From Pogonophryne albipinna (lineage: Eukaryota; Chordata; Actinopteri; Perciformes; Artedidraconidae): a DNA stretch of 64,000 bases. Every line of letters begins with the position of its first letter. Within the stretch, counting starts at the first letter, position 1. The translations under genes were made by a program, and so were the position numbers. Under the pieces are notes generated by a model. The model was not told the DNA's origin. It saw only the letters and a program-made list of their open reading frames with translations, and did no database searches. Shown in pieces: positions 1 through 12,800 of the stretch. The DNA lies in NCBI GenBank assembly GCA_028583405.1, contig CM053246.1, positions 22,788,412 through 22,852,411 of the forward strand. The letters run 5' to 3'.

Positions 1-40
<40 letters not shown>
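1..40. repeat. (GT)20 microsatellite
   Basis: The window opens inside an uninterrupted GT dinucleotide run; its true left end is outside the window. It lies in the partially seen nek7 intron 5. Confidence 0.95.
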
Positions 41-41
<1 letters not shown>

Positions 42-1293
42 GGATATACCAGATATGTGTTAGTGTGTGTGCTGAGCCTGCCATGTTCACTCTCTTGTAC
101 CACTAATCCTCGCCTCTCCTAATTTGCTGTGCTGAACTGCGCGGATGTGGAGCTGCTGAGTATGACTGCAAACAGCTTGTCGAGCTATGCCGATACAACG
201 CTGCGGCATCATTTATGCATGGGAGAAGACCAGGCTTTTTATATGCGCACCACTAATTTGCTATACCGGCAGGTTCTTAGAATAACTGGGGGTTTGGTCT
301 AACTCAAAGCCGAATAACAGGACGAGCATGGGTTGTAATCGCAACCCATTTTTGAACAAGGCTTTTCTTTCTGCTCCAATTCTTACAACAAATTCTCTCC
401 ACAAAACGCCTTGCTGGTATGGGTTAAAGATACGGTCAACTTTACACATTCACGTGGATCAAAGCTGCAATTTCTATAATTTAATCACACAGAAATGTGC
501 TTATATCTCAACTTAATATTGACTTAACTGGTTGAAACCACAGAAATATTACATCTATTTTCTCACCAAGATAATAAAGCTGGACAGACTTCTTTAGTGT
601 GGCAACATAGTAATGTACAGGAGGGGGAACAAACTATTAAAAACCAAATTCCTTCATTACAATATTACCACAGATTACAGTTTACATGAAAAGATCTCAC
701 CTCAAGATTTAATATATAAAACATTTAAGGAAAATGTGAGATGAAAGCCACATAAGCTGAGCATTTTCCCCATACCCCCTACAAACAACACATGCTGGAT
801 CTTTATGAGCATTAATCATTGCTTGATTCTTAACAACTTCCCTTTGACAGTCTGCAGACTGCTGGGATTAAAGGAGGTTGCGGGAAGCATTATATTAGTT
901 GGTTTTTGGTTTCAGCATTGAATGGATGAGTCAGATTGACTCAGTGTCCAGGTAATACAAATCCTGTAAAAACCACAAACCACTGACCGACTGCGAGCAT
1001 TCCTTCATTTGTTAAAAGGCCACGTCAGCAGTTTGCTGCCTCCTCGCCAGCATTCCTTTTGACACCAAATGTGTGATATGAGGTTGGACTGGGTCTTTTG
1101 TGAAATATTATATATACTGGAACTTTCTTACTTGATCTTTGGTAAATCTGATAAACCAAGACAGTTTATTGTGTTTCCTTTAAGGCTTACATGAAGTTTT
1201 TCATGATCACATTCTGCCTCACCTCCAGAAGTGTGGGTAAGCGTGTTTGATAGTGGGTTTCTCCCTGTAGAGGTTAGGGTTGTGATTCCTTAC
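41..1293 (-). other. nek7: nek7 intron 5 (partial), no other feature seen
   Basis: This sequence follows the donor of the coding exon at 1294-1404, in gene orientation, and runs off the left edge. It is AT-rich, unique-looking DNA. I see no exon, transposon end or long repeat apart from the GT run at the edge. The next nek7 exon, which should begin with residues like HFKKQ, is not present. Confidence 0.6.
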
Positions 1294-1404
1294 CTTGATC
1301 ATCCGCGAGAGGTCCCCTGCATCCGCCAGCTCCAGGACTATGTTCAGCTCATTGTCTTCAATAAAAGACGCATGGTACTTTATCACATTGGGGTGGTTCA
1401 ATTG
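1294..1404 (-). CDS. nek7: nek7 coding exon (QLNHPNVIKY...LSRMIK)
   Basis: This exon of 111 bp has 37 codons and is phase 0 at both ends. The acceptor reads ctcccacag and the donor gtaagg. It encodes the strand after alpha-C, the gatekeeper/hinge segment and alpha-D of the N-lobe, ending LSRMIK as at a known NEK6/7 exon border. Confidence 0.95.
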
Positions 1405-3650
1405 CTGTGGGAGAAAAAAATGGTCTAAATAAAAAAAGGAGACATTTTGATGACACTTGTCTCGTTAAGGGCTTCCATGGTCACACTATTTGATCAGTCA
1501 GTTATTGAAGAAGCTAAAGACAGTTGCATCCTATTGCTAACTTGTCAAACAATTTATTTCAAAACAACCCCATCAGCTGATAAACAAGGTTCATGTTAGG
1601 AGTTTTGGAATCCACTGTACTTTCATCACCAATTAAATCAAAACCAAAATTCCATATTAGTTAAGTGTGGACATAATGAGACGGTTTTGTCCTTCAGTGT
1701 GACAAAGCTGGATGGGATGTCACAACAATCCCTCTGTCTGTGATGACAACAACCCATGTGTGAAACACAGACACGCACACGCACACACACACACGTCTGA
1801 CAGGCTGACATGGCTGGCAGTCAGAAAAACAAGCATCCCAGGCTCATCTCTGGCTGAGATTCCTTCCTGTTGGTTGGTCAATAAGGCAGGAACAGCATTC
1901 CCTGTAGTAAACAAAAAGTCTCTATCCATCTAGAGCAAGAAGAAAAAAGGGGAGGGAGGGAGAAAGGCGCAATGAAGGGTAAGAAACAAATGACACAGTG
2001 ACACAGACAAGCAAAAGAATGATGGAGACAGGGCAGGGTGAAGAGGTAGGGAAAGAGAACAAAAGGTGAGGTGGGAAAAAAGGAGCAGCAGAGGGATAAG
2101 ATGAGCAGAGTTAGAGAAGGGGGGGAGGGAAAAGGGAGAGATAGTGATATGTGGAAAGCAGGAGACATGGAGCTGTGTGGCATGGCAATGTAGTGTGGGG
2201 GGGGCGTGATGAGAGCAGACGGAGCAGTGTGACACGCGTCCTCCACTCGGCTCTGCTTTCTCTGCTGTGATTAAAGAAATGTTCATGCTCCGGATGATGC
2301 CGAGGAGGAGAGCGCAGTACAGTACACTACGCAACACTACACTCTCCACTCCGGCTCTGCATCCTTCCACAATCCCCTTCCCCATTCGCTCTCTCTTCCC
2401 CTTCCTCATATCTCCATCTTTCCTTCTCCCTCTCCCTGTCCTCTCTTGCCAGATGTATTTTTGGCTCAGAGTGGCAGTTGTGCACGGCTCCACACTGTAG
2501 CACAGCCAGGGTGTGTTGACAAGTCGTCGTCGTCGTCCCCCCTCTAACACCCCCAACAGCCCCCCCCATCCCACGCCTCTCCCACTACTTGAACCTCAGG
2601 CACAGGATACAGAGAAATAAAGAGACTTGTTCACATGCAGATGTTTATGTAAATGATGGATGCAATACAACAATCATTCATTGGGATATCACATTGCATG
2701 ATTATGTAATTACACAAGCTGGCTGAGACCCACCAGCGTGTGTAATTACTTAATCATGCAAAACTCTAAGTGATATATTTGGTAAGCTGGTGATGTGTTT
2801 CAAAGAACGACTAGATACTGACTAATGCAATCTGATGGTATCAAATTAACCGTGATGAAACGTTGGGCAACAGTGTCTTTACAAACGGAATGACATGCCA
2901 ATAGGTAAGCCGCAGGTAGAACAATTATCAATGATATTAAAGATACATTTTTTGTTATATTCTAGTGTCCTTCAGCAATGAAATATGATACAGATTTCAA
3001 TGTCCATCACCAGCACAAACACGATATTGATTTTTTTTTCAATTCACTGAACAAGAAAATTAGAAGATGTGCAATGTTGGGTTGTTTATCAATTAGAAGA
3101 TAAAATAAATATAAACTTATACAAAATAAATGTAAAGGCTCACAGGAAAACCCAAAGATTAAAGTGAATTTATAGTGTGCAATCGGGTTGAATTAAGCTA
3201 GTTGCTGCCAATTCTCTGTCTCGTCAGTAAACCTCTGGTATAATCTAATCAGATGCAGACAAGCATGCACACACACACGCACGCACCATTTTACAGAAAC
3301 ACAAAGCACAGAGTAGCAAACACACAGACATCATTACAGCTTCTCACTGCTGATTAGGGCAGATCATTAGTCTCCAGAATATAATCCAGGCTTGATAGTA
3401 ACCCACAAGCGAGAGGAATTTACAGCTGTGGGATTTCAGGAATGGTGAAACTAGACGATTGGCAGGGAGCGGGCTATTTCAGCAACACAACATTCCTATC
3501 AGCGAGGATTTAGACAAAAGGGCAAAGTGAGATTCTCAAGTTGAAATCATCATGTCAGAACGGGAAAATACAGATGAATGAGCAGACACAAACACAGACG
3601 GACAGACAAACAAACAAATAGGCAGCAGACTGTTGAGAGGCCATGAGTAT

Positions 3651-3741
<91 letters not shown>

Positions 3742-6724
3742 ATTCCAGTCGGTCCATGCCAGTGTGCCTCTCATTATTTTGATTTGGCTGTATCTCCTGT
3801 TGGCCTGTCTAGCGGGGGATAAGGCAGAAGGACTGTCTCTCTCTCACACTCAGCCCTTTATTATCAGGCTGGCTGGGCAGCGCAGGGCCGGGCATAACTT
3901 CCATGTTCACTAGCAATCAGCTTACAGGATGAAAAGAAGGGAACAAAAAGCTCTGAGGGGGGGGGGGGATGAGCAGGGAGAGGGAAATCAGGAGGGATGG
4001 ATGGATAGTAGGGGTGTAACGGTTCACAAACATTTCGGTTCGGTACGTACCTCGGTTTTTAGGTCACGGTTCGGTTCGGTACGTTTTCGGTACAGCAGAA
4101 AAAATTATCACAAAACATAACATATTTTTTTTAAATTAAACTGTGAATAATGTATTCACTCAAATAAATACAAAATATAATATAATAAACATTAAGGTGC
4201 AGCATTTCGATGAACTAAAATAATCTGTATTTGAACTTTACTGTACTAGTACTCACAAAACATAAACTATTAGTTTTGGGTTTTTAATTATTATTAAACT
4301 GTGAATATTCACTCAAATAAATATAAAATATAATAAAATAAACATTAAGGTGCAGCTTTTCGATGAACTGAAATAATCTGTATTTGAACTGTACTGTACT
4401 AGTACCTAAGCAGCCAGTTTGACATTAGGACTTGCTTGTCATTGTATTTTCATGTTTTTTTAAAGAAAGATGAACTTGTCCACATTGCTTGCTGAAAGGG
4501 CAGATCTGCTGGCACTAACAATGTCTCCTGCTGTGGAGAACACCCTCTCGCTAGGGACAGAGGTAGCAGATACAGCCAGGTAGCGCTTTGCTAACATGGC
4601 AACATAAGGATATTTGGCGTTTGTAATAGCTTTGGCTCGGTCTGAACTTTTTGCGAGTGGTGGAGGCTTAAATGCTAGTGGGAGTTGGGTTTGCACTTCA
4701 GTCTTTTGGTACCGGTGATATTCACGTTCGGGTGATGCCTTTTCAAATGAGTGTGTAAGTTTGATGTATTGCCAGCCGCGTAACCAATTTTAGTTGAACA
4801 ATGCCGACAAACAGCTTTGGTTCGGTCCACCTGTCTTTGTCCGTCATCCTTGTACGCAACTGCGAAACCAAAATGTTCCCAAACCGGAGACTTCAATGAT
4901 GCTGGAGGATTTTCGAGCTCAACTTTATCTGCGTTCGCCATTTCGACAGTAACTCAAATTACTGACTACATTTGAACGCATCCCTCTGACCAGCTCGTCC
5001 AATAAAATGACTTGCTCGCTCTATGACGCGTTGAACACAATGGGAGCAAATTACTCTGAATGCTGCGACGCAGCACCTGAGATTACTTCCAAGAAGTTGT
5101 TCACGTTCTCAATTTTTTACGTTTAACGTTATATTCGTTCGGTACACACGTGTACCGAACCGAAGGGCCCGTACCGAATAATTTCGGTACGGGTACGTGT
5201 ACCGTTACACCCCTAATGGATAGACATAGAAACTGGGTGAAAAGGAGTGGAGAGATCAAGGAGTGAGCAGAATGGAAACAACACATAAAAAGAGTACGGA
5301 GGACGGATCCGTGTAATTAGAGAGAAATAAATGCATAAAGGAAAACTTAGTTGGCAAAGTATGACATTTAACCCCGCCCTGACCCCTGTTAGGAGGTCAG
5401 GGATACAGAGCGCTGTCTGCTGTCGTCAAGCCAATGATCTGCTACTCAGATTACAGCTCTCCACAGGGTCTCCACTGCAGCTCAGTATCGTTGTCTTTGA
5501 TTGGCAAAAAGAGCCCCGGGACCTTCACTGATGTGTTTGAGTGGTACAAACTAATTGGTTTTGTTTTATTCCACTAATGTGTATGTGTGGTGGTGTGTAT
5601 GCACAAAAACTGCCTGTAGTGCACGGGTGTGTGCACAAAGGCTTCCTATATGGTGGGAAACGCTGCGAGGAACGCACACACAATCAATCCACAAACACGG
5701 ACGGCTCTGACACACATCTCGGATCTTGCAGACAGGGGTAGATATCGAAGCTGTCATTAGTTTGTTCATTAGTATTTGAGAGCATCCCAGCTGACACATG
5801 TTTAAGGTAGTTTGATAAATGAGAGCCCCACTTAATGGGCAGGGAAAAAAAGTAAAGCAAAAATCAGAAAAGGGAGGAGGTAAAATATCAAGAGACACAT
5901 GTGGGAGACTGCTAAATGTCCATGCTGATGCACTGTTGCCCGGCTCTAAACATTACAAAAAGATCAAAAACAATAGTTTTGGCATTTAAAAAAAGAGTCA
6001 ATGTGAGCCTGGAGGGATGTTACACTGATGCTCCCCAGCACACACAAAAGCTTAGAGACATGTGGAGACAGTAATACACATGTACTGTACACTCACACAC
6101 TCATTCACATTCTCTCGTGTGCAAAATACACAAATACTCAAACACCCCTCTGCATTCATAACCATGCAAGGAAGCACGCACACACACACACATCAACACA
6201 CAAATCCAAGCCGTCTGGTGCAGATCAATTGTTTTCCTGTGGTGGAAGGTCTCAGCTGAGGCACCTTAAGAGAACAGAGCGCAGCGCATGACGCCGTCTC
6301 CCTTCTCTCTGGTTCTTTACCTTAAGGAGATCTATCTCTTTGATGCAATCTTGCCGAGCTTTGGCATCCATCAAGTCGAATATCTATCAAGAGATCAAAA
6401 GGAGAGAGAGGGAGAAAGAGAGAGAGGACAGAGAGGGGTGTTATGACATATTCAAGTAATGCTAAGATGGAGAGATGTAAAAAATAAAACGGGGGGGAAA
6501 AAAATACTAAACCGAAAAACATGGTTGCTGTTATCTAGAGGGTGGCGTTGGAGTGACTACAGGTATTTCAAATCTGAGTAACACACACATATATGCCTGT
6601 GTAAGGTGTGTGTGAGAATATGTGTATACATGCTCAACCAGAACAGCATATCCTCATGTAGGTGTGTAATGTATGAGTGTATAAGTCAGTGAATAATACT
6701 GAATGTCTGTGCATGTCTGCAATA

Positions 6725-6808
<84 letters not shown>

Positions 6809-9800
6809 AATCTTCAAGACAGCTGAGTCACATTGTTAAGGTAGATTAGCCTTCACAGTAATGTTGCACTTAAAAGAACAATGGAATTTAGCAATTGTTT
6901 CATAAATAAAAGAACAGAATCTGCTTCTCTGTTCTTGTCTTTTTCAGCTTACTGACATGCAATTTATTTTTCAGAGTGTGTTTGTGTGTGAAGTTTGTGT
7001 GTGTGTGGATTCATGACTTTTTCTTAAGTCGAATATATACTGCATGCAGGTGAGTGAGGTATTGCTGTGAAAGTGCCTGAAAGTGTGAGTATATTTGGCT
7101 GTCTGTTTGTGTTAGCCTAGTGACAGACTGACAACTTGTCTCGGGTTAACTCTTCATGAGGACATACAGAAAAAGCAAGAGTGAAGAATAGTTCAACATC
7201 TCTCTGGCTGAATATTTTGGCTACACCCGGTATCCAAAGTGATGTGTTCGACTGTGTCTCACCTGGACTTTTTTCAGGGCGACTGACGTGTTGTCTAACA
7301 GGTACCTCGCCCGCCACACCTCGCTGAACTGGCCACGTCCAATCTTCTTCTCGATCTGGAAGTTTGCCAGTGAGTTATGCCCCATGTCTGGTTGTAATGG
7401 TTTCTGAATAATAATAAAAAAAACACATTTTTAGAATTTGTGCACCTACTAGCTTTTTCACACAGCATATGCGCACACATATTACAAGGGGAAAAAGGAT
7501 TAACGGACATTTTGCAAAAGTATTTATCTGTCAACCAAGTGCAACCATCTCCACATTACTGAATGAGGAAATGTTGGTGAGGCCAAAGATTCTGTAAATT
7601 GTTTTGCAGAGAGGCTGCTCTAGGCTGCTGATGATTTGACTGGCATTAGGCTGATGTGAAGCTGAGAGTCCTTGTAAAATATGCACACCGCTGAACCATA
7701 TTAGCTCATTTAAGCACATAGATGGAAGAAAGTTCATTTTTCAAAAAGTAGTTTACATAGATCATCGTGATCTATGACAGCATCATGCAGGACCTGGCAG
7801 AATGTCTTGGAAGTCACTGACATGTTGGCACCAGACATTTACTTCTGATTACTAGTTACAGTTTTTTTTCCATTGTTTTATATTTTGATTGATTATTTTC
7901 CAATGTACTTGCTAGGAAGATAAATGAATCGCCACTGGTGGCATGGGTTCTCCTTAGTAGCTTAAAATGACCTCTCTTAAGATAAATTGAAAAAACGATT
8001 TCTCTAGAGGGACGTACAACATTTCACACATATTTGGCAATCTAATCATTACACTAACTTGGTTTTTAAGGCCACAGGAATCCAGAGTCCTCTCCCTTCT
8101 TTTGTCTGACAACTTGTATTACTGACATTAGGGCCACAGACTAAAGGACTTCTCACAACATGATTTGTTGTCCAGGCGGAGACACTCACCTTCTACTATA
8201 AATAAATAGAAAAAACATTCAAAAGTAAACCAGAATGAGCCCCCAAGATATGATGTGTGAAAAAAAGCACATAGCAGCCTGTGTGACCTTTCCAGGCTTT
8301 TGGTAAACGTGTACAAAGCTTCAGCGAGAGCCAACAGAAGGTGACCGATATCAGAATGCCACATGTCACCAGCACTTCTGCCAGTGTTGCCGTGGGAGCA
8401 GCTCAGGGGCAAGCTACTCGGGACAGAGGTGTGCAAACAAAGTGGGAAGAAGGTCAAAAATGTATTTCCCAGGCACTAAAACACATAAGAAGGGAGTGCC
8501 ATGTTACTCAAGGTAACTTGCGTCTTGTAATTTTGAGTTATATACCATCAGACCAGAGGCTTAAAAATATTCCCTTAGCCGCCGGGGCATTATATATATA
8601 TATATCCTAAGGAAAAAAACAGCAACTAAAAATCAAACCAAAATACTGAAAAAGGAAACTTGTTCACCTGTTAGTACGGCGGTAACAAATTATTATTTTT
8701 ACTTTTGACCAATATGATTTTCTTTAAAACAATTTTCTTTCAAATGTCATATTGCTGGTCCATTACAAATACAAAACATATTCATTTCATATTTGAAACA
8801 GCCACCCACTGATTATTTCAGCATTAGTGATAACATAAGATAATAGTGCTGTATAATGCATGTATAAGGCAATGTTAAATGCTGCCATCACTCATTTAAA
8901 TGTATGCAGACAAAACCAACCCAAAGACTGAACATTTCTTGCAAAGATTAACCAATGGATATATTTACAAATACAGAAAAAACACACATTGACAGTGAAG
9001 GGAAGAACGAATACTAACACAATTGCTCATAAAAGGTATGAGGCTGGGTGGTGGGGGTTGTTTTGGCAACCAATTTAAGCATTTCATTGTTTTTTCAAAG
9101 TTGAAAGTTGACAGCCAAAGGAAGACGAGCGAGCCAATTAGATGCCCAGTCCAATTAACACCGTCGAGGTGTGTGTGCATTTTTCAGCATGACACCGCCA
9201 TCACCGAGCTGTCTGAGAGTCACTGTGACAGAGAGCATGAGACACTGCTTCACAAACCTTAGTGCAACATCACTTCAGCTCGAAAAAAAAGAAAATGCTC
9301 TGCTAATAGCGACCACTGAATGTTTTAACAATAGTAACATATTGTTCACTTTGGACTTAAAGTAAACACACATAGAAGAGAGGTATAATACTTAAATAAG
9401 TACAGGGTAGGACACATTGAAAGTGTGACCATATTGTGCAGTGATTTGTCAAAATGGTGACAGAAGCATTTGTGCAAGGATGCAGGATGGACAGATCGAG
9501 GTATATACATTCAGAGACAGAGAAAGAGAGAGACAGAGAAAAAGGGAGAGAGTGAGATGGGGGGGCAAAGAGGACGAGAGGGCATTGCTTTCATTCGCTG
9601 CGTGGTAGCTTGACAAATGTTAGCATGAGCCTCTAAAGCGCTGTGACAACCGCCTGCTGAGAGCACAGTCTTGCTAATGTGTCCTGGCATGCCAGCCCCC
9701 TAATCACACATTTACATATGCAATGACCTACATTTGCATGTCAGATCGCACACTGTCCGGCATGATTAACAGTGGGCACCTCCCCGTGTGGAGTCGCCCT

Positions 9801-12800
9801 GGGTGGCAGCAGAGGCCGTGCGAGGGCAGAAGAGAGGGCTGGAGGGAGGGCGGCTTTTTTGGCAGCCAAGGGGCCGGGCTGCCAGGCAGGATTATGTCAG
9901 CCAGCGGCCCCGGCATTAGACACTTCATTAGAGCTAATCTGTTTAGCAGTGGGCAGTGTATGTAAACTTCACAGGCCATTTGCGGCACCTCTTCGCCCCC
10001 TGGCCTGGCCTTCAAAGGGCAGCCAGGCCGAAGCTGAGTGACAGGCCGTCTCATCTGCCGCACACGGGTGTCACACAATCAGGAGCTCCCAGCTGAAACA
10101 CAAGGCCCCGACAAACACACACACACTTACACACAAGGAAGGAAGTCACAGAGGAATGACCCTGAATGACACAGGGGTCAGTGTCTGAACAAAACTGGAG
10201 GGGGGGGGGGGTTATAGACGGCTGCTTCTAAATGTGATTGTTTGTGTTGTTATATGTTAAATATAATGGTGGGATCTAAAGATGGAGGGTGGCCTAGTAG
10301 ACCTTTCCTCCTTGTTTATGTGAATGAGTTAAAGGTTCCATGTCATGGCCATTTCCACTGATCATAATTCCATTGTTGAGGTCTACTAGAATAGATTTAT
10401 ATTGTGCAATTTTCCAAACTCACATTGGTTTCTCATACAGCATCTCTGTAAACTACGTGTATTCACTGAATTTCACTCTCTGCCTTTAACGGACGTTGTA
10501 GCTCCAATAGCTCCAGCCCCCACCCTCCCTGTGAGCACAGTGTGCTCTGATTGGTCGGGACGTTGTGAATCGCGCTGAGCTCCGTGGAGGTGTTGTTTCC
10601 TTGTTTAGCGATACACAGCGAAACACAGCCAAACCCATCCTGAGCACACACAAAGTCACAGCCGAAGTAAAAACAATAAGTGTGGCTTGATATTGAGTAA
10701 GAAAAAGGTTGATAAAGGCTGTGAGAATGGGTCTGCAGAGAGAATTTCGCCGCGATCCCAACGGTCTGTTATCAGCCTGCAGCCAGGGAGGAGAAATCAG
10801 CAGAGCTGCTTGCACTGAGTGTGTGAGGAAGTCCGTGGATTGGTCAATTTGGACCAATCAGCGGGGGCTTAACGTAACGGCTCCGCGGACGTAACGTAAC
10901 GGCTCCACGGATTGGTCCATTTCTTTCCGGGTACGGTTGACATCATGCGTACCCGGAAGAATCAAATGGACAATGACGTATCTCCAACGAGGCGTTTTGG
11001 GGAGGTATTTTCTGTTTTAGAGTTTTACTCGCTACAGGGTGTACTTTGAGGGTTTTGACTCTGCACACCGTTTACATGCATAAAAAACTTCATAACACAC
11101 AAGGGGACGGGTACTAACCAGAAAAGCATGACATGGGACCTTTAAGTATGGCACATATTCTGTCAAGGATACATGGGCTCCCATTCTTATAAAATGGGTG
11201 AACATTATTCAAAAAGTCTGAAAACCAAGCAACAAAACTATCTGAAACCACTTTTTTAAACTTGCAAGATATATCTCTTATTACCTTACAATGTTGAAGC
11301 AAAAATAGAATGCAGCTCCTTTAACACTGGCCAAAGTTGAATCATTTCGAATTTGAGATCGCAAGTCAAATGTTAGAAATAATTAAACTTACTCCAGACC
11401 TTGACTATAAATGAATACAGAAACATTAATCAGTTTGAGGCGGATTGATTACTACTGTCTCATTCTGTTCTGAGCGTGATGCTACAGACTTTCTTCATGT
11501 TTTGCTTGACTCACATTTCTGGGGTGTGCTTACTCTTTTCACTCGCATCTTTCTGGTTTTGTGATGGGGACAAGCTGCAGGGGATGGAGATAAGTGGCAG
11601 GCACGCAAGGCATTATGGGTAACGTCTGTGAGGGACAGCGTGTCTTGGGTATAAAGGTGACACACAACCGCCATGGGCAACTCACTAGCAGGGGGATTGA
11701 AAGAGAGAGAAGAGAAGGGAGGAAGAGAGGAGGAGAGAGAGACAGGGGGAGAGCAGACAGACAGCCCATCGGAGAAAGTGTGATTCGGGCGGCCCAATAA
11801 TGACACCATTGCCAAACACAACTGACAAGCCACATGGAGAGTGGAAGAGGGAATGTGGAAGACAGGGAGAGGGAGAGAGAGTGAGAGGGGGGAAAGACAA
11901 GCAGCAGAGGGGCGAGGGTGTGATGTGACAGCCAAGCATGTGCCAACGGCTGCCACAGAAAGGCCAGCGGCGGCAGAGAGGTGCTGGCTGTCTCCCAGAG
12001 AGAGAGGGAGAGGAACCGGGGGCACATCCACGCAGAGCCGGCAAAATTAAAAAATGCATCTCTCCATTTTAACATAATAAAACCCGCATTTTGCCACACT
12101 CTAAATCAATAGAGAGAGCTGCACATTTCAGCGTGGATGGGGTCAATTCGATTAGATTAAGAAATTGAAATTGGAGGTAAGGAGAGGAGATAAGAATGAG
12201 GGTCTCAGGCCGTGGTTCATGGTCAGTGAAATAATCCCACCATAGCCCGCTGAGATCACTGATTCAAAATCTGAATAAGCTGTTCACCCAATACAGGTGA
12301 TGTTGTTTGTTGTATTTATGTTTATGTTATTAGCAGAAGTAGTGGCCAACAATCAGTGTTCTGCTTGTTGTGAGATGAAGAAAAGGGGATTTTCAGTCTA
12401 TTGGGTTATTTCCTCTTTTGCATGCTTTTCAGGATGGACTATGATTTCCATGAAAGTGACAGATGACTGTGGATGTATTCTCCAAGAGAGACAGGGAGGG
12501 ATACAAGGAGCAGCGAAGGCAGCAACTGGCAGGCAGCAAGGCCTCCCGCCCCACCAGCCACCTGCCCCCCCCCTTGAGCACGGCATCCATGCAATATTCA
12601 TCCTCAGCCAACCGGCAGGATTCACCCCAAAGGTGCATATCGCTCTTCTTCTCCTCTCAATCTGATCCACAACCGCACCGCCTAGTCTCAGCACGTTCAG
12701 ACAGATCCGTGTCTGTCAAACTCTGCAGTGACGATCAAAATATGATCTGAGGGGGGCCTCCTCTCCAACCCTCCCACTCACTCAAAGAGCAAATGCGCCA

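Larger units (their letters stand above)
4009..5215 (-). mobile_element. Internally deleted hAT-family DNA transposon with intact ends and target-site duplication
   Basis: The element is 1207 bp and is bounded by perfect 12-bp terminal inverted repeats (TAGGGGTGTAAC / GTTACACCCCTA). It is flanked by the exact 8-bp duplication ATGGATAG at 4001-4008 and 5216-5223. Eight-base duplications define hAT superfamily insertion. Subterminal GGTTCGGTAC motifs recur at both ends. On the minus strand it keeps an N-terminal BED zinc finger (4675-4941) and a C-terminal hAT dimerisation segment (4460-4696), in different frames. The catalytic core between them is gone, so the copy is non-autonomous. The intact ends and duplication suggest a fairly young insertion. 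Confidence 0.93.
1405..6320 (-). other. nek7: nek7 intron 4
   Basis: This 4.9-kb intron contains a long hairpin (2686-2776), a (GT)44 tract and the hAT element at 4009-5215. Between about 1930 and 2575 it has purine-rich and pyrimidine-rich stretches that give long but low-complexity reading frames. No other exon was recognised. Confidence 0.7.

Noticed and set aside
1878..2574. 214-aa and 122-aa minus-strand frames
   Set aside because: Ser/Pro/Leu/Phe-rich translation of purine/pyrimidine-biased intron DNA with no recognisable domain or splice logic.
7756..7776. Short palindrome CATAGATCA-TCG-TGATCTATG
   Set aside because: A 9-bp stem is within what AT-rich DNA of this length gives by chance; no context supports it.
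11495..12099. 178-186 aa minus-strand frames
   Set aside because: Low-complexity translation of GA-rich intron sequence; no family resemblance.
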